64,000 nucleotides of DNA from Ketobacter sp963922875 (lineage in GTDB: Bacteria > Pseudomonadota > Gammaproteobacteria > Pseudomonadales > Ketobacteraceae). The notes under the pieces were generated by a model. The model did not search any database. It was not told the DNA's origin and saw nothing but the letters and a program-made list of their open reading frames with translations. Below, one piece after another: positions 8,959-17,284 of this stretch; within the stretch, counting starts at the first letter, position 1; each line of letters starts with the position of its first letter. The stretch lies in NCBI GenBank assembly GCA_963922875.1, contig CAWUJH010000006.1, positions 1 through 64,000 of the forward strand, given 5' to 3'. The position numbers and the translations under genes are program-made.

Positions 8959-8985
8959 TTGACAGGAAATGCAAATTGGTAAAAT
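8959..8985 (+). promoter_or_regulatory. Candidate sigma-70 promoter for the sctV operon
   Basis: TTGACA at 8959-8964 and TAAAAT at 8980-8985, separated by a short 15-base spacer. They lie in the divergent gap between the kinase gene and the FliO-like gene, about 90 bases before its ATG. This is pattern matching only; the gap should also hold the minus-strand promoter and any regulator site. Confidence 0.3.
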
Positions 8986-9074
8986 TCACATTTTTTTCGC
9001 TTCTCACCTTTGCGAAGTTCCGCTCTATAAGATTAGTAATTTCGAATTTATGTGGTCAAAACCGGAGCTTGGAT

Positions 9075-9488
9075 ATGTTGGAACTTTTTAGGGGTGGCAT
9101 GCTACTGATTTTTCTTTCTCTAGACTTGTCAATGACATTGGTTCATGCCTCTGAACTAGAACAGTCAGATAGCACCAGTACGTTTACGCTAACGCAAAGC
9201 CAGCCTGTTACCGAATCTCAAACCAAAATTGAAGAGAATGAGCCTTTAAACTGGATAACCTTTTACGGGGCAGTTGTCTTTCTGTTAAGTACAGCAATGG
9301 TGGCGCTCTACATAGTGAAGCGCCGAACTAACTTAGGTGGTTTGCAAGGGCCTATAAAAGTTCTACATGCTGTACCTATTGGGCAGCGGCAACGATTGGT
9401 CGTTATTTCTTATAAGAATCAAGAGTATCTGCTGGCTCAGACAACGACCGCCATTTCGGTCATTGGTAATCCTGCAGAATCTAAATAA
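9075..9488 (+). CDS. FliO-like membrane protein at the head of the sctV operon
   Basis: 137 residues from the ATG at 9075, which has GGAG 7 bases upstream. The frame is open further left to 8976, but that has no good start. There is an N-terminal hydrophobic segment (residues ~6-25), a polar Ser/Thr/Gln linker, a membrane helix (WITFYGAVVFLLSTAMVALY, ~60-80), a basic KRR stop and a small cytoplasmic domain. That domain reads IKVLHAVPIGQRQRLVVISY ... EYLLAQTTTAISVIG, which matches the FliO pattern. FliO assists FliP assembly in flagella and is normally absent from injectisomes. The call rests on topology and motif, not on a search. Confidence 0.65.
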   Translation: MLELFRGGMLLIFLSLDLSMTLVHASELEQSDSTSTFTLTQSQPVTESQTKIEENEPLNWITFYGAVVFLLSTAMVALYIVKRRTNLGGLQGPIKVLHAVPIGQRQRLVVISYKNQEYLLAQTTTAISVIGNPAESK

Positions 9489-9521
9489 GTTGCATCACGT
9501 ACATAAAGGTGTTTTAGAAGT

Positions 9522-11579
9522 ATGAGTGAATCTTCACCTAACTTGACTCGCATGCCTGTTGCCTTTGATAGATATTCCGACATTATTCTGGCGGTCATGA
9601 TCATCGCGATTATAACGTTGATGATACTTCCACTGCCTTTGTTCGTAATTGACTTTCTCGTTGCGATTAATATGTTGATATCGGTTGGTTTGCTATTGCT
9701 GGCTATCTACATTCCCACTGCTACCGCATTTACAAGCTTCCCTAGTGTAATATTGCTGACAACACTGTTTCGACTGTCGCTATCAATAGCGATCACCCGT
9801 CTTATACTCCTAAACGGCGATGCTGGCGCCATTATAGAAACGTTTGGCAACATGGCCGTTGGTGGCAACCTTGTCGTCGGGTTTGTGGTTTTTATAATAA
9901 TTACAGTAGTTCAGTTTATTGTCATCGCGAAGGGGTCAGAGCGGGTAGCTGAAGTAGCGGCGCGATTCACCCTAGATGCTATGCCAGGTAAACAGCTTTC
10001 GATAGATTCAGATTTGCGGTCAGGGTTGTTGACCAAAGATGACGCAAAAGCAAAGCGAGCTTTACTAGAGGTAGAAAGTCAGCTCCATGGTAGTCTAGAC
10101 GGTGCAATGAAATTCGTGAAAGGCGACGCAATCGCCGGAATTGTTATTCTTATCATTAATATTCTCGGTGGTTTAACGATAGGTGTTATTCAGCGGGGTA
10201 TGACAATGGGTGATGCCATGCACACCTATAGCATTCTCACCATCGGGGATGGCTTGGTAGCTCAGATCCCAGCGTTGTTAACCTCCATATCTGCAGGTCT
10301 TATAATTACTCGCAGTTCAAATGAAAACAGTAAAGGGCATTTGGGTACTTCAATATTCAGCCAGGTAACCAACTATCCACGTGTTATCGCCATAGGTGGG
10401 TGTCTTGCATTTCTATTTGCTTTAATACCGGGGTTCCCTTGGCCGATATTTATGATTCTTGGGCTGGCATTGGTTGGACAGAGCTTATGGAAAAACAAGA
10501 AAAAAATTAATGGTTTTCTTGAAAATCGAGGAAGAAGTAATACTGAAGATTCCGTTGAAGATGGTCAAGCGAATGAAGGTGACTTGGCGCCTGCTCCCCT
10601 GGAAATGGCTGTTAGCCCAGCTATGGCATCGTATATAAACCCAAATCTACTTACTCAGATTGGTAATCAAGTTATCATAAAGATAAGTAAGAAGTATGGA
10701 CTAAGCCTACCGTCTATAAGGGTTAAAGTGGATCGTGACCTATCAAAAAATGAATACCAGCTTACAGCCCATGGAATCAGTATTGGAAGGGCGATCATTA
10801 AGGAAGGCGCAATATTTATAGAAAAAAAATCCTGGTTGTCAGCCTACGATCCTAATGATACTGATGACAATACAGCTATAGATATATATCCATCGAATCA
10901 AGGTTGTTGGAAATCATCTGGCAGTTTGGAAGCAGCTAAGCAATCTGCAGTTAGCTTAATCCAAAATAATATTGAAACTGCAGTAAAGCGTAATCTTTCG
11001 GTATTTCTAGGAATACAAGAAACTGCAAATATAGTTAATTTATGGAATGAAGAATATCCTGACTTAATCAAAGAAATGTTGCGTGTGATGGCACCGCAAC
11101 ATCTAGCAGAAATTCTAAGAAACTTGGTTAAAGAAGGCGTCTCTATAAGACATATGAGAGAGATTTTCGAGCTGATCACAGATCTAGGGACTCAAGAAAA
11201 AAACCTGGTCGTGTTATCTGAGCGTATTAGAGTTGGTCTTAAACGCCAAATAAGTGATCAGTTCAGTGATTCTAGCCGAACTCTTAATGCTGTGGTGGTT
11301 CATCCAGAATTAGAAGATCTGTTTCGACAAAGTATCAGAGATGATGGTCGTGGCCAGATGGCCATAGATCCTGATCTCTATCAGAAGTTCGTTAGTAAAA
11401 TAATACAAATCGTGGAAGAAGTAGATATAACTGAGCCCTTAGCTGTGCTTTGTTCCTTCGATCTACGCAGGCAAGTTCGCCAGATGTTAGAAGAAGCATT
11501 ATTTGATTTGCCTGTGCTCAGTTTTCAGGAATTAGTAAATGACGTAAAGATAAATCCTCTAATTCAGGTAAACCTGTAG
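9522..11579 (+). CDS. sctV: Type III secretion major export-gate protein SctV
   Basis: 685 residues, normal for YscV/HrcV/FlhA. The N-terminal ~340 residues hold about eight membrane helices and the family signature at 137-165 (SERVAEVAARFTLDAMPGKQ). A linker of acidic and polar residues (~345-370) follows, then a ~310-residue cytoplasmic domain that forms the nonameric ring for chaperone-substrate docking. The sequence LAEILRNLVKEGVSIRHMRE in that domain is typical. It starts 33 bases after the FliO-like gene and leads into sctC. Confidence 0.96.
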   Translation: MSESSPNLTRMPVAFDRYSDIILAVMIIAIITLMILPLPLFVIDFLVAINMLISVGLLLLAIYIPTATAFTSFPSVILLTTLFRLSLSIAITRLILLNGDAGAIIETFGNMAVGGNLVVGFVVFIIITVVQFIVIAKGSERVAEVAARFTLDAMPGKQLSIDSDLRSGLLTKDDAKAKRALLEVESQLHGSLDGAMKFVKGDAIAGIVILIINILGGLTIGVIQRGMTMGDAMHTYSILTIGDGLVAQIPALLTSISAGLIITRSSNENSKGHLGTSIFSQVTNYPRVIAIGGCLAFLFALIPGFPWPIFMILGLALVGQSLWKNKKKINGFLENRGRSNTEDSVEDGQANEGDLAPAPLEMAVSPAMASYINPNLLTQIGNQVIIKISKKYGLSLPSIRVKVDRDLSKNEYQLTAHGISIGRAIIKEGAIFIEKKSWLSAYDPNDTDDNTAIDIYPSNQGCWKSSGSLEAAKQSAVSLIQNNIETAVKRNLSVFLGIQETANIVNLWNEEYPDLIKEMLRVMAPQHLAEILRNLVKEGVSIRHMREIFELITDLGTQEKNLVVLSERIRVGLKRQISDQFSDSSRTLNAVVVHPELEDLFRQSIRDDGRGQMAIDPDLYQKFVSKIIQIVEEVDITEPLAVLCSFDLRRQVRQMLEEALFDLPVLSFQELVNDVKINPLIQVNL

Positions 11580-11617
11580 TCGGAAATACTTTGGCGTAGT
11601 ATACAATAAGGAATTTT

Positions 11618-13456
11618 ATGATAGGAATTAGCGTCAGAAATAGTAAAAATATTCTGAAAATATTAGGAGCAACAGCTTTACTGATAGCAGCTATTGCTGG
11701 CCAAGCTAAGGAGCTGCCGAATGGAGAGATATACAGCTTTAACCTGAATAACGAGACCGTCGAGGAATTCATGATCCGGTCAGTCGGTGCGAATGGATAT
11801 CAGGTTGTATTTAGTGAGAAAGCAAAGTCTAGAGAAAATCGCTTAAATGGTCCGCTAAAAGGAAAGCTAAAAAATATAGTTAAAGATATAGCATCGAGCA
11901 ATGGATTAATCTATTTTTTTGATGGCAGTACACTTTATATATATGGTGCGAAAGAGAAGCAAGAAGTGCACTCCATATTCCCCTCTGAAAATATTGCAAA
12001 ACTAGAGCTTGCTTTAAAAAAGATAAATCTTGATGACTCTGAGAACTACATTGATATTGATCGTTCAATCGGATTAGTGTCGATATTTGGTGTGGCTTCC
12101 TATGTGAATCGAGTACAAGCAATAGTAGAAGCATTGGGTGCTCAGGATAATCAGATAATGACTGAGTTTAAATACTTTTCATTAAAATTTGCCTGGGCGA
12201 CCGATCGGGTTTTTACAGTGGGGGGGAGAGAAGTAACTATACCAGGTGTCGCAAGTATTCTACGTCAAGCAATTGGTGAAGATCAAAATCAAGGGATGCA
12301 GTATACAGTTTATAGTGATCAAGCCGAGTCTGCACGCGCAGAATCCCTTCGGGGACAAGGCTTAGCTGCTCAAGGATCACAATCCAAGCAGATCGCAAGC
12401 ACTATGAAGGGGAAAATTGTTGATCTTTATCGTAGTAGTAAGTCGGACTCTGGTCAATACGAAGAGCGAAGTTATCAGCGACAGCAGCAAACGGTGTCGG
12501 CTACTCGTGTGGTAGCAAACCCACATCAAAATGGAATCATTATCAGAGATCTACCCGAAAGAATGCCGCTGTATGAAAGCTTGATAGGGGAGCTTGATCA
12601 ACCTACCGAAATTATAGAGATTGAAGCGACAATTATCGATATAAACACTGATAAATTAAATGAGTTGGGTATCGAATGGCGCTTTGGTAAGGACAATTTT
12701 GAGGCTCTGTTTGCCGGGGCTAATCAAAAAAGTAATTTATCACTAACGGGTTTGGCTGATGACGTCCAATATCTGAATCAAGTGCCTGGCTTTCAGATTG
12801 GAGCAATTATCGGCAATAATAATCAATTTGTTACTCGTTTAAATATGTTAGAGAAGCAAGGTTTTATAAGTGTTACATCACGACCCAGAGTCGCTACATT
12901 AAATGATTTAGATGCAGTTATAGAAAGCGGTGAATCATTGTATGTGCCTGTTGAAGGAGCTTTTGATACAGATCTTTTTAAAGTTCAATCAGGAACGCTG
13001 TTACGAGTAACACCTCATGTAATTGAAGAAAAAGACCACAAGAGAATAAGAATGTTGATCAATGTTGAAGACGGAAAAGTCAGTATGGTTACTGACGCCA
13101 ATGGAAATAGTGTTCCGATGTCAACAAAAAATTCTGTAGTAACACAGGCCATAGTAAGTTCGGGTCACAGCCTGTTATTGGGTGGGTTAGTTAGAGAAGA
13201 AGTTACGACAGAGCAAAGGAAGGTACCTTTGCTTGGTGATATTCCATTGCTTGGTAGGTTGTTTCGAAGCGACTCTGAAACCAACAGAAAGAGCGAAAGA
13301 ATGTATCTGATATCTCCTAGACTAATATCACCGGAGGGAGCAAACCAAGAAGCGGAAAAAGTAAAGCAAAAGGCGCAGACGTACTCCTCAGTAGTACCAA
13401 TTTGCAAAGGAGATTGTGGAAATGACAACACTAGAAAAAAACTTAGAATATTCTAG
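11618..13456 (+). CDS. sctC: Type III secretion outer-membrane secretin SctC
   Basis: 612 residues with an N-terminal signal sequence (ILKILGATALLIAAIAGQAK). N0/N1 domains at ~35-180 start with LNNETVEEFMIRSVGANGYQ. An N3-like region contains a Gln/Ser-rich loop. The secretin core begins near residue 330 (IIEIEATIIDINTDKLNELG) and ends with the conserved SSGHSLLLGGLVREE and KVPLLGDIPLLGRLFRS. It forms the outer-membrane ring, and its presence identifies the locus as an injectisome, not a flagellum. The 3' end overlaps sctD by 35 bases. Confidence 0.95.
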   Translation: MIGISVRNSKNILKILGATALLIAAIAGQAKELPNGEIYSFNLNNETVEEFMIRSVGANGYQVVFSEKAKSRENRLNGPLKGKLKNIVKDIASSNGLIYFFDGSTLYIYGAKEKQEVHSIFPSENIAKLELALKKINLDDSENYIDIDRSIGLVSIFGVASYVNRVQAIVEALGAQDNQIMTEFKYFSLKFAWATDRVFTVGGREVTIPGVASILRQAIGEDQNQGMQYTVYSDQAESARAESLRGQGLAAQGSQSKQIASTMKGKIVDLYRSSKSDSGQYEERSYQRQQQTVSATRVVANPHQNGIIIRDLPERMPLYESLIGELDQPTEIIEIEATIIDINTDKLNELGIEWRFGKDNFEALFAGANQKSNLSLTGLADDVQYLNQVPGFQIGAIIGNNNQFVTRLNMLEKQGFISVTSRPRVATLNDLDAVIESGESLYVPVEGAFDTDLFKVQSGTLLRVTPHVIEEKDHKRIRMLINVEDGKVSMVTDANGNSVPMSTKNSVVTQAIVSSGHSLLLGGLVREEVTTEQRKVPLLGDIPLLGRLFRSDSETNRKSERMYLISPRLISPEGANQEAEKVKQKAQTYSSVVPICKGDCGNDNTRKKLRIF

Positions 13457-14426
13457 TTTAGTGGATCAACCAGATCTGAAGGCTGTGCGGTTAAAGGTTC
13501 TAAATGGATTGCATAAAAATGCTGAATTTGATTTGTTAGAGAAAAGCGTTTTAATGATCGGCAGTAGCGTGTCTTGTGATATTGTTTTGTCCGATGATTC
13601 TATATCCAGGCAACACTGTTTATTACACTGTGTTGGATCGAATGTATGGGTAAGATCAATAGAGAATGAAGTAAAAATCAATGAAAATAAATTAGATATT
13701 GCAGAAGAATGTTTAATTTTTCCTTGTGACATCATTGGTATAGGGGATACACAATTACAACTCTTAAGCGGCGGGATGGACGTTAACAATAATTCAGACC
13801 ATTTTAAAGACGGTAGTTCCAGTTCACGTTATCTACCTGTGGTTGGGCTGTTGGTTTCGATTGTGATCCTCGCTTGCTTTTTAGTCTTTCAACCTAATTT
13901 CACTTCTGCATTCGCAGCTCAGAGAGATAATGCGGACCTGAACGAATATAGGTCCAACGAAATTCAGTCTATAGATCGGAAGGTCATAGATACAACTAAA
14001 TCGATAGAAAATAGCTCAGCAAAAGCCGATCAATTGGCGAAAGATGTTGAGGAAATTCTGCGCTTATCCGGCGTCTCCGCAAAAACTCGAAATATCGGAA
14101 ACGGAGAGGTAGAAATTACTGGTTACTTTGGTGATGAAAAAGCGTTAGAAAATATTATGAATTCCAGATCTATTCAAGAGATAAATGGCTTGAAAAAGAT
14201 TATTGCGAATAACTTAGATGTACCCAAAGCGGATCCAATAAATATTAACGCGGTGGTTCAAGGTGACAATCCTTATATAATTTTAAAGAATGGTTCTCGT
14301 TATTATGTGGGGGCTACTCTAGATAATGGGTATAAGTTAGCAGCGATTGAGGGAAACGATGTCATTTTCGAAACATCAAATGGACCTAAACGCGTAAAGG
14401 GCACTGACGCGTGGGTATTAAACTAA
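13422..14426 (+). CDS. sctD: Type III secretion inner-membrane ring protein SctD
   Basis: 334 residues from the ATG at 13422, placed 9 bases after AAAGGAG; a GTG two codons earlier is too close to it. An N-terminal FHA domain (~15-115) has VLMIGSSVSCDIVL and SDDSISRQHCLLH. A single membrane helix lies at ~139-158 (LPVVGLLVSIVILACFLVF), followed by a periplasmic domain with BON/ring-building modules (VEITGYFGDEKALENIM). This is the YscD/PrgH-like layout. It bridges the secretin and the SctJ ring. Low sequence conservation is normal for SctD. Confidence 0.9.
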   Translation: MTTLEKNLEYSSLVDQPDLKAVRLKVLNGLHKNAEFDLLEKSVLMIGSSVSCDIVLSDDSISRQHCLLHCVGSNVWVRSIENEVKINENKLDIAEECLIFPCDIIGIGDTQLQLLSGGMDVNNNSDHFKDGSSSSRYLPVVGLLVSIVILACFLVFQPNFTSAFAAQRDNADLNEYRSNEIQSIDRKVIDTTKSIENSSAKADQLAKDVEEILRLSGVSAKTRNIGNGEVEITGYFGDEKALENIMNSRSIQEINGLKKIIANNLDVPKADPININAVVQGDNPYIILKNGSRYYVGATLDNGYKLAAIEGNDVIFETSNGPKRVKGTDAWVLN

Positions 14427-14462
14427 ACTACAGTGCTTATGTTTTTAAACAAGGAAGATGTT

Positions 14463-14771
14463 ATGTCTAATATAGCAAATGTTAATGATCAAATGACGAC
14501 ACTCATGCTCAATAATTCTCAGCAAGATGTGTCATCTGGTGATTCAAAGGATTGGTACATCGCTTTTGCAAATGCATGGGGAAAGACTCTAGATCGAAGC
14601 GCTGAAAAGATCATTGATTTATCGGGTAAGATCGACGCTGGCGATGATTCGCTAGCTACCACAACTGAACTTACAGCACAGTCACAGAGGCTTAGCTTTA
14701 CAGCTACCTGTGCGGCCACCAGTATAAATGCCGTCGGTAGTGGTATTAATACTGTTGCTCGTAAGCAGTAA
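14463..14771 (+). CDS. sctF: Putative T3SS needle filament protein (SctF) or EspA-like filament protein
   Basis: 102 residues from the ATG at 14463 (MSNIANVND), with AAGGAAG upstream; an ATG at 14433 would add ten residues. It is small, helical and Cys-poor, and its end (TSINAVGSGINTVARKQ) is amphipathic. Its slot between sctD and sctI is where the needle gene sits in Ysc-type operons, and size and helix content fit. The WxxL/P-turn typical of YscF/PrgI was not clearly seen. The C-terminal pattern also recalls EspA-like filaments. The identity is therefore positional. Confidence 0.55.
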   Translation: MSNIANVNDQMTTLMLNNSQQDVSSGDSKDWYIAFANAWGKTLDRSAEKIIDLSGKIDAGDDSLATTTELTAQSQRLSFTATCAATSINAVGSGINTVARKQ

Positions 14772-14796
14772 TTTAAAGCATACGGAGGATTTAGCT

Positions 14797-15207
14797 GTGG
14801 TCGATTCAATCACTTCAGTTGCCTTCGAAATCACCGCTGCTCAATCCAGTGGTACTATGCAAACACCGCAGCGTAGTACCGCTTTTGATATAGCGAATTT
14901 CGAAAATATGTACTTAGGCAACCCTATGACTAATACCGTTAGTAATGTAGCTAGTCCTGTGGTTAGCTCTGCTGAAAATCAGGGATTTATTGCGACTATA
15001 CAGTCATTAAAGGGGCTGAATAGTAGTATAAAAGATCTCGGAATGGATGCGATAAATGCTTTAGCAGAAAAAAAGACCCATTCTCCTAGCGATATGATCT
15101 TAGTAATGGCCAAGGCGCATGAGTTTGTTTTTCAGAGCCAACTCACGGCTACCGTTGCGAACAAGACGTCGGATGGTATTGCACAATTGTTCAGACAACA
15201 ATCATAG
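14797..15207 (+). CDS. sctI: Type III secretion inner-rod protein SctI
   Basis: 136 residues from the GTG at 14797, which has GGAGG 8 bases upstream; the longer frame to 14728 overlaps the needle gene and has no ribosome site. The C-terminal 50 residues (SPSDMILVMAKAHEFVFQSQ ... VANKTSDGIAQLFRQQS) match the YscI/HrpB inner-rod pattern ending in Q. Position just before sctJ supports the call. It connects the export gate to the needle inside the basal body. The N-terminal half is disordered and Ser/Thr-rich, as in other rod proteins. Confidence 0.8.
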   Translation: MVDSITSVAFEITAAQSSGTMQTPQRSTAFDIANFENMYLGNPMTNTVSNVASPVVSSAENQGFIATIQSLKGLNSSIKDLGMDAINALAEKKTHSPSDMILVMAKAHEFVFQSQLTATVANKTSDGIAQLFRQQS

Positions 15208-15217
15208 GAGTAGTTCA

Positions 15218-15955
15218 ATGTTTAAACTACGGATAGCTCAAACATTGAAAACCGTGTTTCTGTTGAGTAGTTTGGCGTTGATGACCGGTTGTGGAGGGTC
15301 TGTACTTTACTCTTCACTTCCGGAACAACAGGCCAACGAAATAGAAGCAGCACTGTTATCTGCAGGTATTAAATCGGAAAAAATACCGGCCAAAGAAGAC
15401 GGTAAGTGGACAGTTAAGGTACCAGAAAATAGTTTTCCCATGGCGGTAGCTTTACTTGAAGAAAAGGGATTGCCGAGAGCTGCAATGGTGAATATGCACG
15501 AAGTTTTTCCAAAAGAAGGGTTTGTCTCTTCACCAATTGAGGAGAGGGCACGTTACATATATGCACTTTCACAAGAGCTTTCTAGTACGATTATGGAAAT
15601 CGATGGTGTAGTAAGTGCAAGGGTGCACGTGGCTTTACCAGAAAAGTCTGTAATGGATAGCAACAGGGACTCTGCATCTGTATCAGTTGTGGTTATTCAA
15701 GAGCCTGATGTCGATTTATCAAATTACGAGATTGATATTAAAGCCATTATTACTGATGGCGTTGAAGGGCTAGACGATGTTAATCGAGTTACTGTTCGTT
15801 TCTTTAACAAACGTAAAATAGAACATGCTCCTGAAGTTAAGCAGAATTCTTTTGTAGGGGAAAAGCGAATGCTGCAGGCGGGCGTCGGGGGGCTACTGTT
15901 AGGTTGCGGTTTTATGCTGGTAATGTCGCTGCTTTATAAGCGTAAAAAGAAATAG
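15218..15955 (+). CDS. sctJ: Type III secretion inner-membrane ring lipoprotein SctJ
   Basis: 245 residues from the ATG at 15218, preceded by TAGGAG. It has a lipoprotein signal with lipobox LMTGC (Cys25). Two ring-building modules follow (LYSSLPEQQANEIEAALLSA, then VDGVVSA-type EIDGVVSARVHVALPEKSV). A C-terminal membrane helix (GGLLLGCGFMLVMSLLYKRK) anchors it. It matches the YscJ/PrgK/FliF family at full length. It lies 10 bases after sctI and is followed at once by sctK. Confidence 0.95.
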   Translation: MFKLRIAQTLKTVFLLSSLALMTGCGGSVLYSSLPEQQANEIEAALLSAGIKSEKIPAKEDGKWTVKVPENSFPMAVALLEEKGLPRAAMVNMHEVFPKEGFVSSPIEERARYIYALSQELSSTIMEIDGVVSARVHVALPEKSVMDSNRDSASVSVVVIQEPDVDLSNYEIDIKAIITDGVEGLDDVNRVTVRFFNKRKIEHAPEVKQNSFVGEKRMLQAGVGGLLLGCGFMLVMSLLYKRKKK

Positions 15956-15972
15956 TTCAAGGAGCGAGTTCT

Positions 15973-16623
15973 GTGCGTGTGGCAATGGATGTCATTATTG
16001 ATAATGTGATCGAAGCAGTGGATCCTAGCTGGCTTCCACTTTTGCCTAGTGAATTATTCAATGCTGCTAGGCTGAATCAGCGTGGAAAAAGAGTGCTTTC
16101 ACATTACTTATCAGATCAGACGGATCTATTCAATCTTCATAATTACTTATCAGCTGAAGCAGATGATATGACTGATAATATTCATCGCTTGTTAGCTAGT
16201 AAAAAAGATGAATACTGGCAAGCTGTTATAAAGCAGCTCGGCGCTTTAGCTTTGGCTCGCTATTTGGTTTTGTGGGTTGAGAAAAAGAAAGTAAATGATT
16301 TAATAAACTATTTGGGACATGAAATATTCGTTCGTACCTTGAAGGAATATTCCTTACAAAGAAATCTTTCAGAAAGTGATAATACGGAAATACACTCCTT
16401 AGAGTGGGATGGAGAGGGAGCCTGGAAAAATCAATTAGAGTCGATAGGTTTGGGAAATGTATTCCATTACATAAAGACAAAACATGATTATTTGTCTGAT
16501 AGCGTAAGATTGATTTTTCCAAAAAGCCGTATATTCGATGAGAGCAATCTACTGTCTGACATGATAGTAGAACAGGTTATTTCATTGGTTTTACAAGAGA
16601 GAGATGAACTCACTCATGACTAA
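15973..16623 (+). CDS. sctK: Type III secretion sorting-platform protein SctK (putative)
   Basis: 216 residues from the GTG at 15973, which has AAGGAG 8 bases upstream; an ATG 12 bases later would be too far from it. No membrane segment; acidic and helical. The region LPSELFNAARLNQRGKRVLS and later LARYLVLWVEKKKVNDLINY resemble poorly conserved YscK/OrgA-type proteins. The assignment rests mainly on position between sctJ and sctL. SctK joins SctQ pods to the SctD ring. Its 3' end overlaps sctL. Confidence 0.75.
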   Translation: MRVAMDVIIDNVIEAVDPSWLPLLPSELFNAARLNQRGKRVLSHYLSDQTDLFNLHNYLSAEADDMTDNIHRLLASKKDEYWQAVIKQLGALALARYLVLWVEKKKVNDLINYLGHEIFVRTLKEYSLQRNLSESDNTEIHSLEWDGEGAWKNQLESIGLGNVFHYIKTKHDYLSDSVRLIFPKSRIFDESNLLSDMIVEQVISLVLQERDELTHD

Positions 16624-17284
16624 CATGGATGTATACTTGGACCGTATTGCTGGCGACGACGGCAGGAGTCATTGGCAGCTTGGTGTTTTTGGTCGTCGCA
16701 TTCCTTCACAATATGTAATTCAGTGGCAACATATTCAGTCGCTAGTTGAGAAGTCTGAAATGATTGTGCAGGAAGCCCTTCAGCAAGCCGATGATATTCG
16801 GACTCAAGCCTACCTCGAAGGTTTTAATGCTGGCAAGAAGCAAGTGGCATTAGAGAATATAGATAATGCACTTGCAATCCAATCGCAGGCTGATCAATGG
16901 CTAGCTGATAATGAGCCGAAGCTACTTCAACTTGCGATCCTTTTGGTTAAAAAGATCCTTCCATCGCTACCTGAACATAATCTCGTTGAGTCTATGCTTC
17001 ACACGGGTTTACAGGCAATTGACGCCGAACGGAGTGTTACCATACGGATTGCATCCAAATACCTGGAGACTATGGAAACTTTAGTAAAGCATAAATTTTC
17101 TGAGAATCGTTCTCCTATTAAAGTTGAGGTGGTAAATGATATCTCTTTAAATGAATTAGAATGTGTTATCGAATCAGATCTCTGTGTGGTTCGCTGTGGC
17201 TTGCTTGATCAGATTCGCCAAATAGAGATCCAGTTATTGACTACATTAGAAGAAGGAAGCGACGATGAGTCTGTTACTGGATAA
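16604..17284 (+). CDS. sctL: Type III secretion ATPase stator SctL
   Basis: YscL/HrpE/FliH family, 226 residues from the first ATG (16604). ATGs at 16616 and 16625 are also possible, all overlapping or touching the sctK stop. Residues ~45-95 form a coiled coil (VEKSEMIVQEALQQADDIRT) with the GxxxG-like AYLEGFNAGKKQ. The C-terminal half (LAILLVKKILPSLP ... DLCVVRCGLLDQIRQIEIQL) is the conserved ATPase-binding domain. It overlaps sctN by 20 bases. It tethers the ATPase to SctQ. Confidence 0.88.
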   Translation: MNSLMTNMDVYLDRIAGDDGRSHWQLGVFGRRIPSQYVIQWQHIQSLVEKSEMIVQEALQQADDIRTQAYLEGFNAGKKQVALENIDNALAIQSQADQWLADNEPKLLQLAILLVKKILPSLPEHNLVESMLHTGLQAIDAERSVTIRIASKYLETMETLVKHKFSENRSPIKVEVVNDISLNELECVIESDLCVVRCGLLDQIRQIEIQLLTTLEEGSDDESVTG

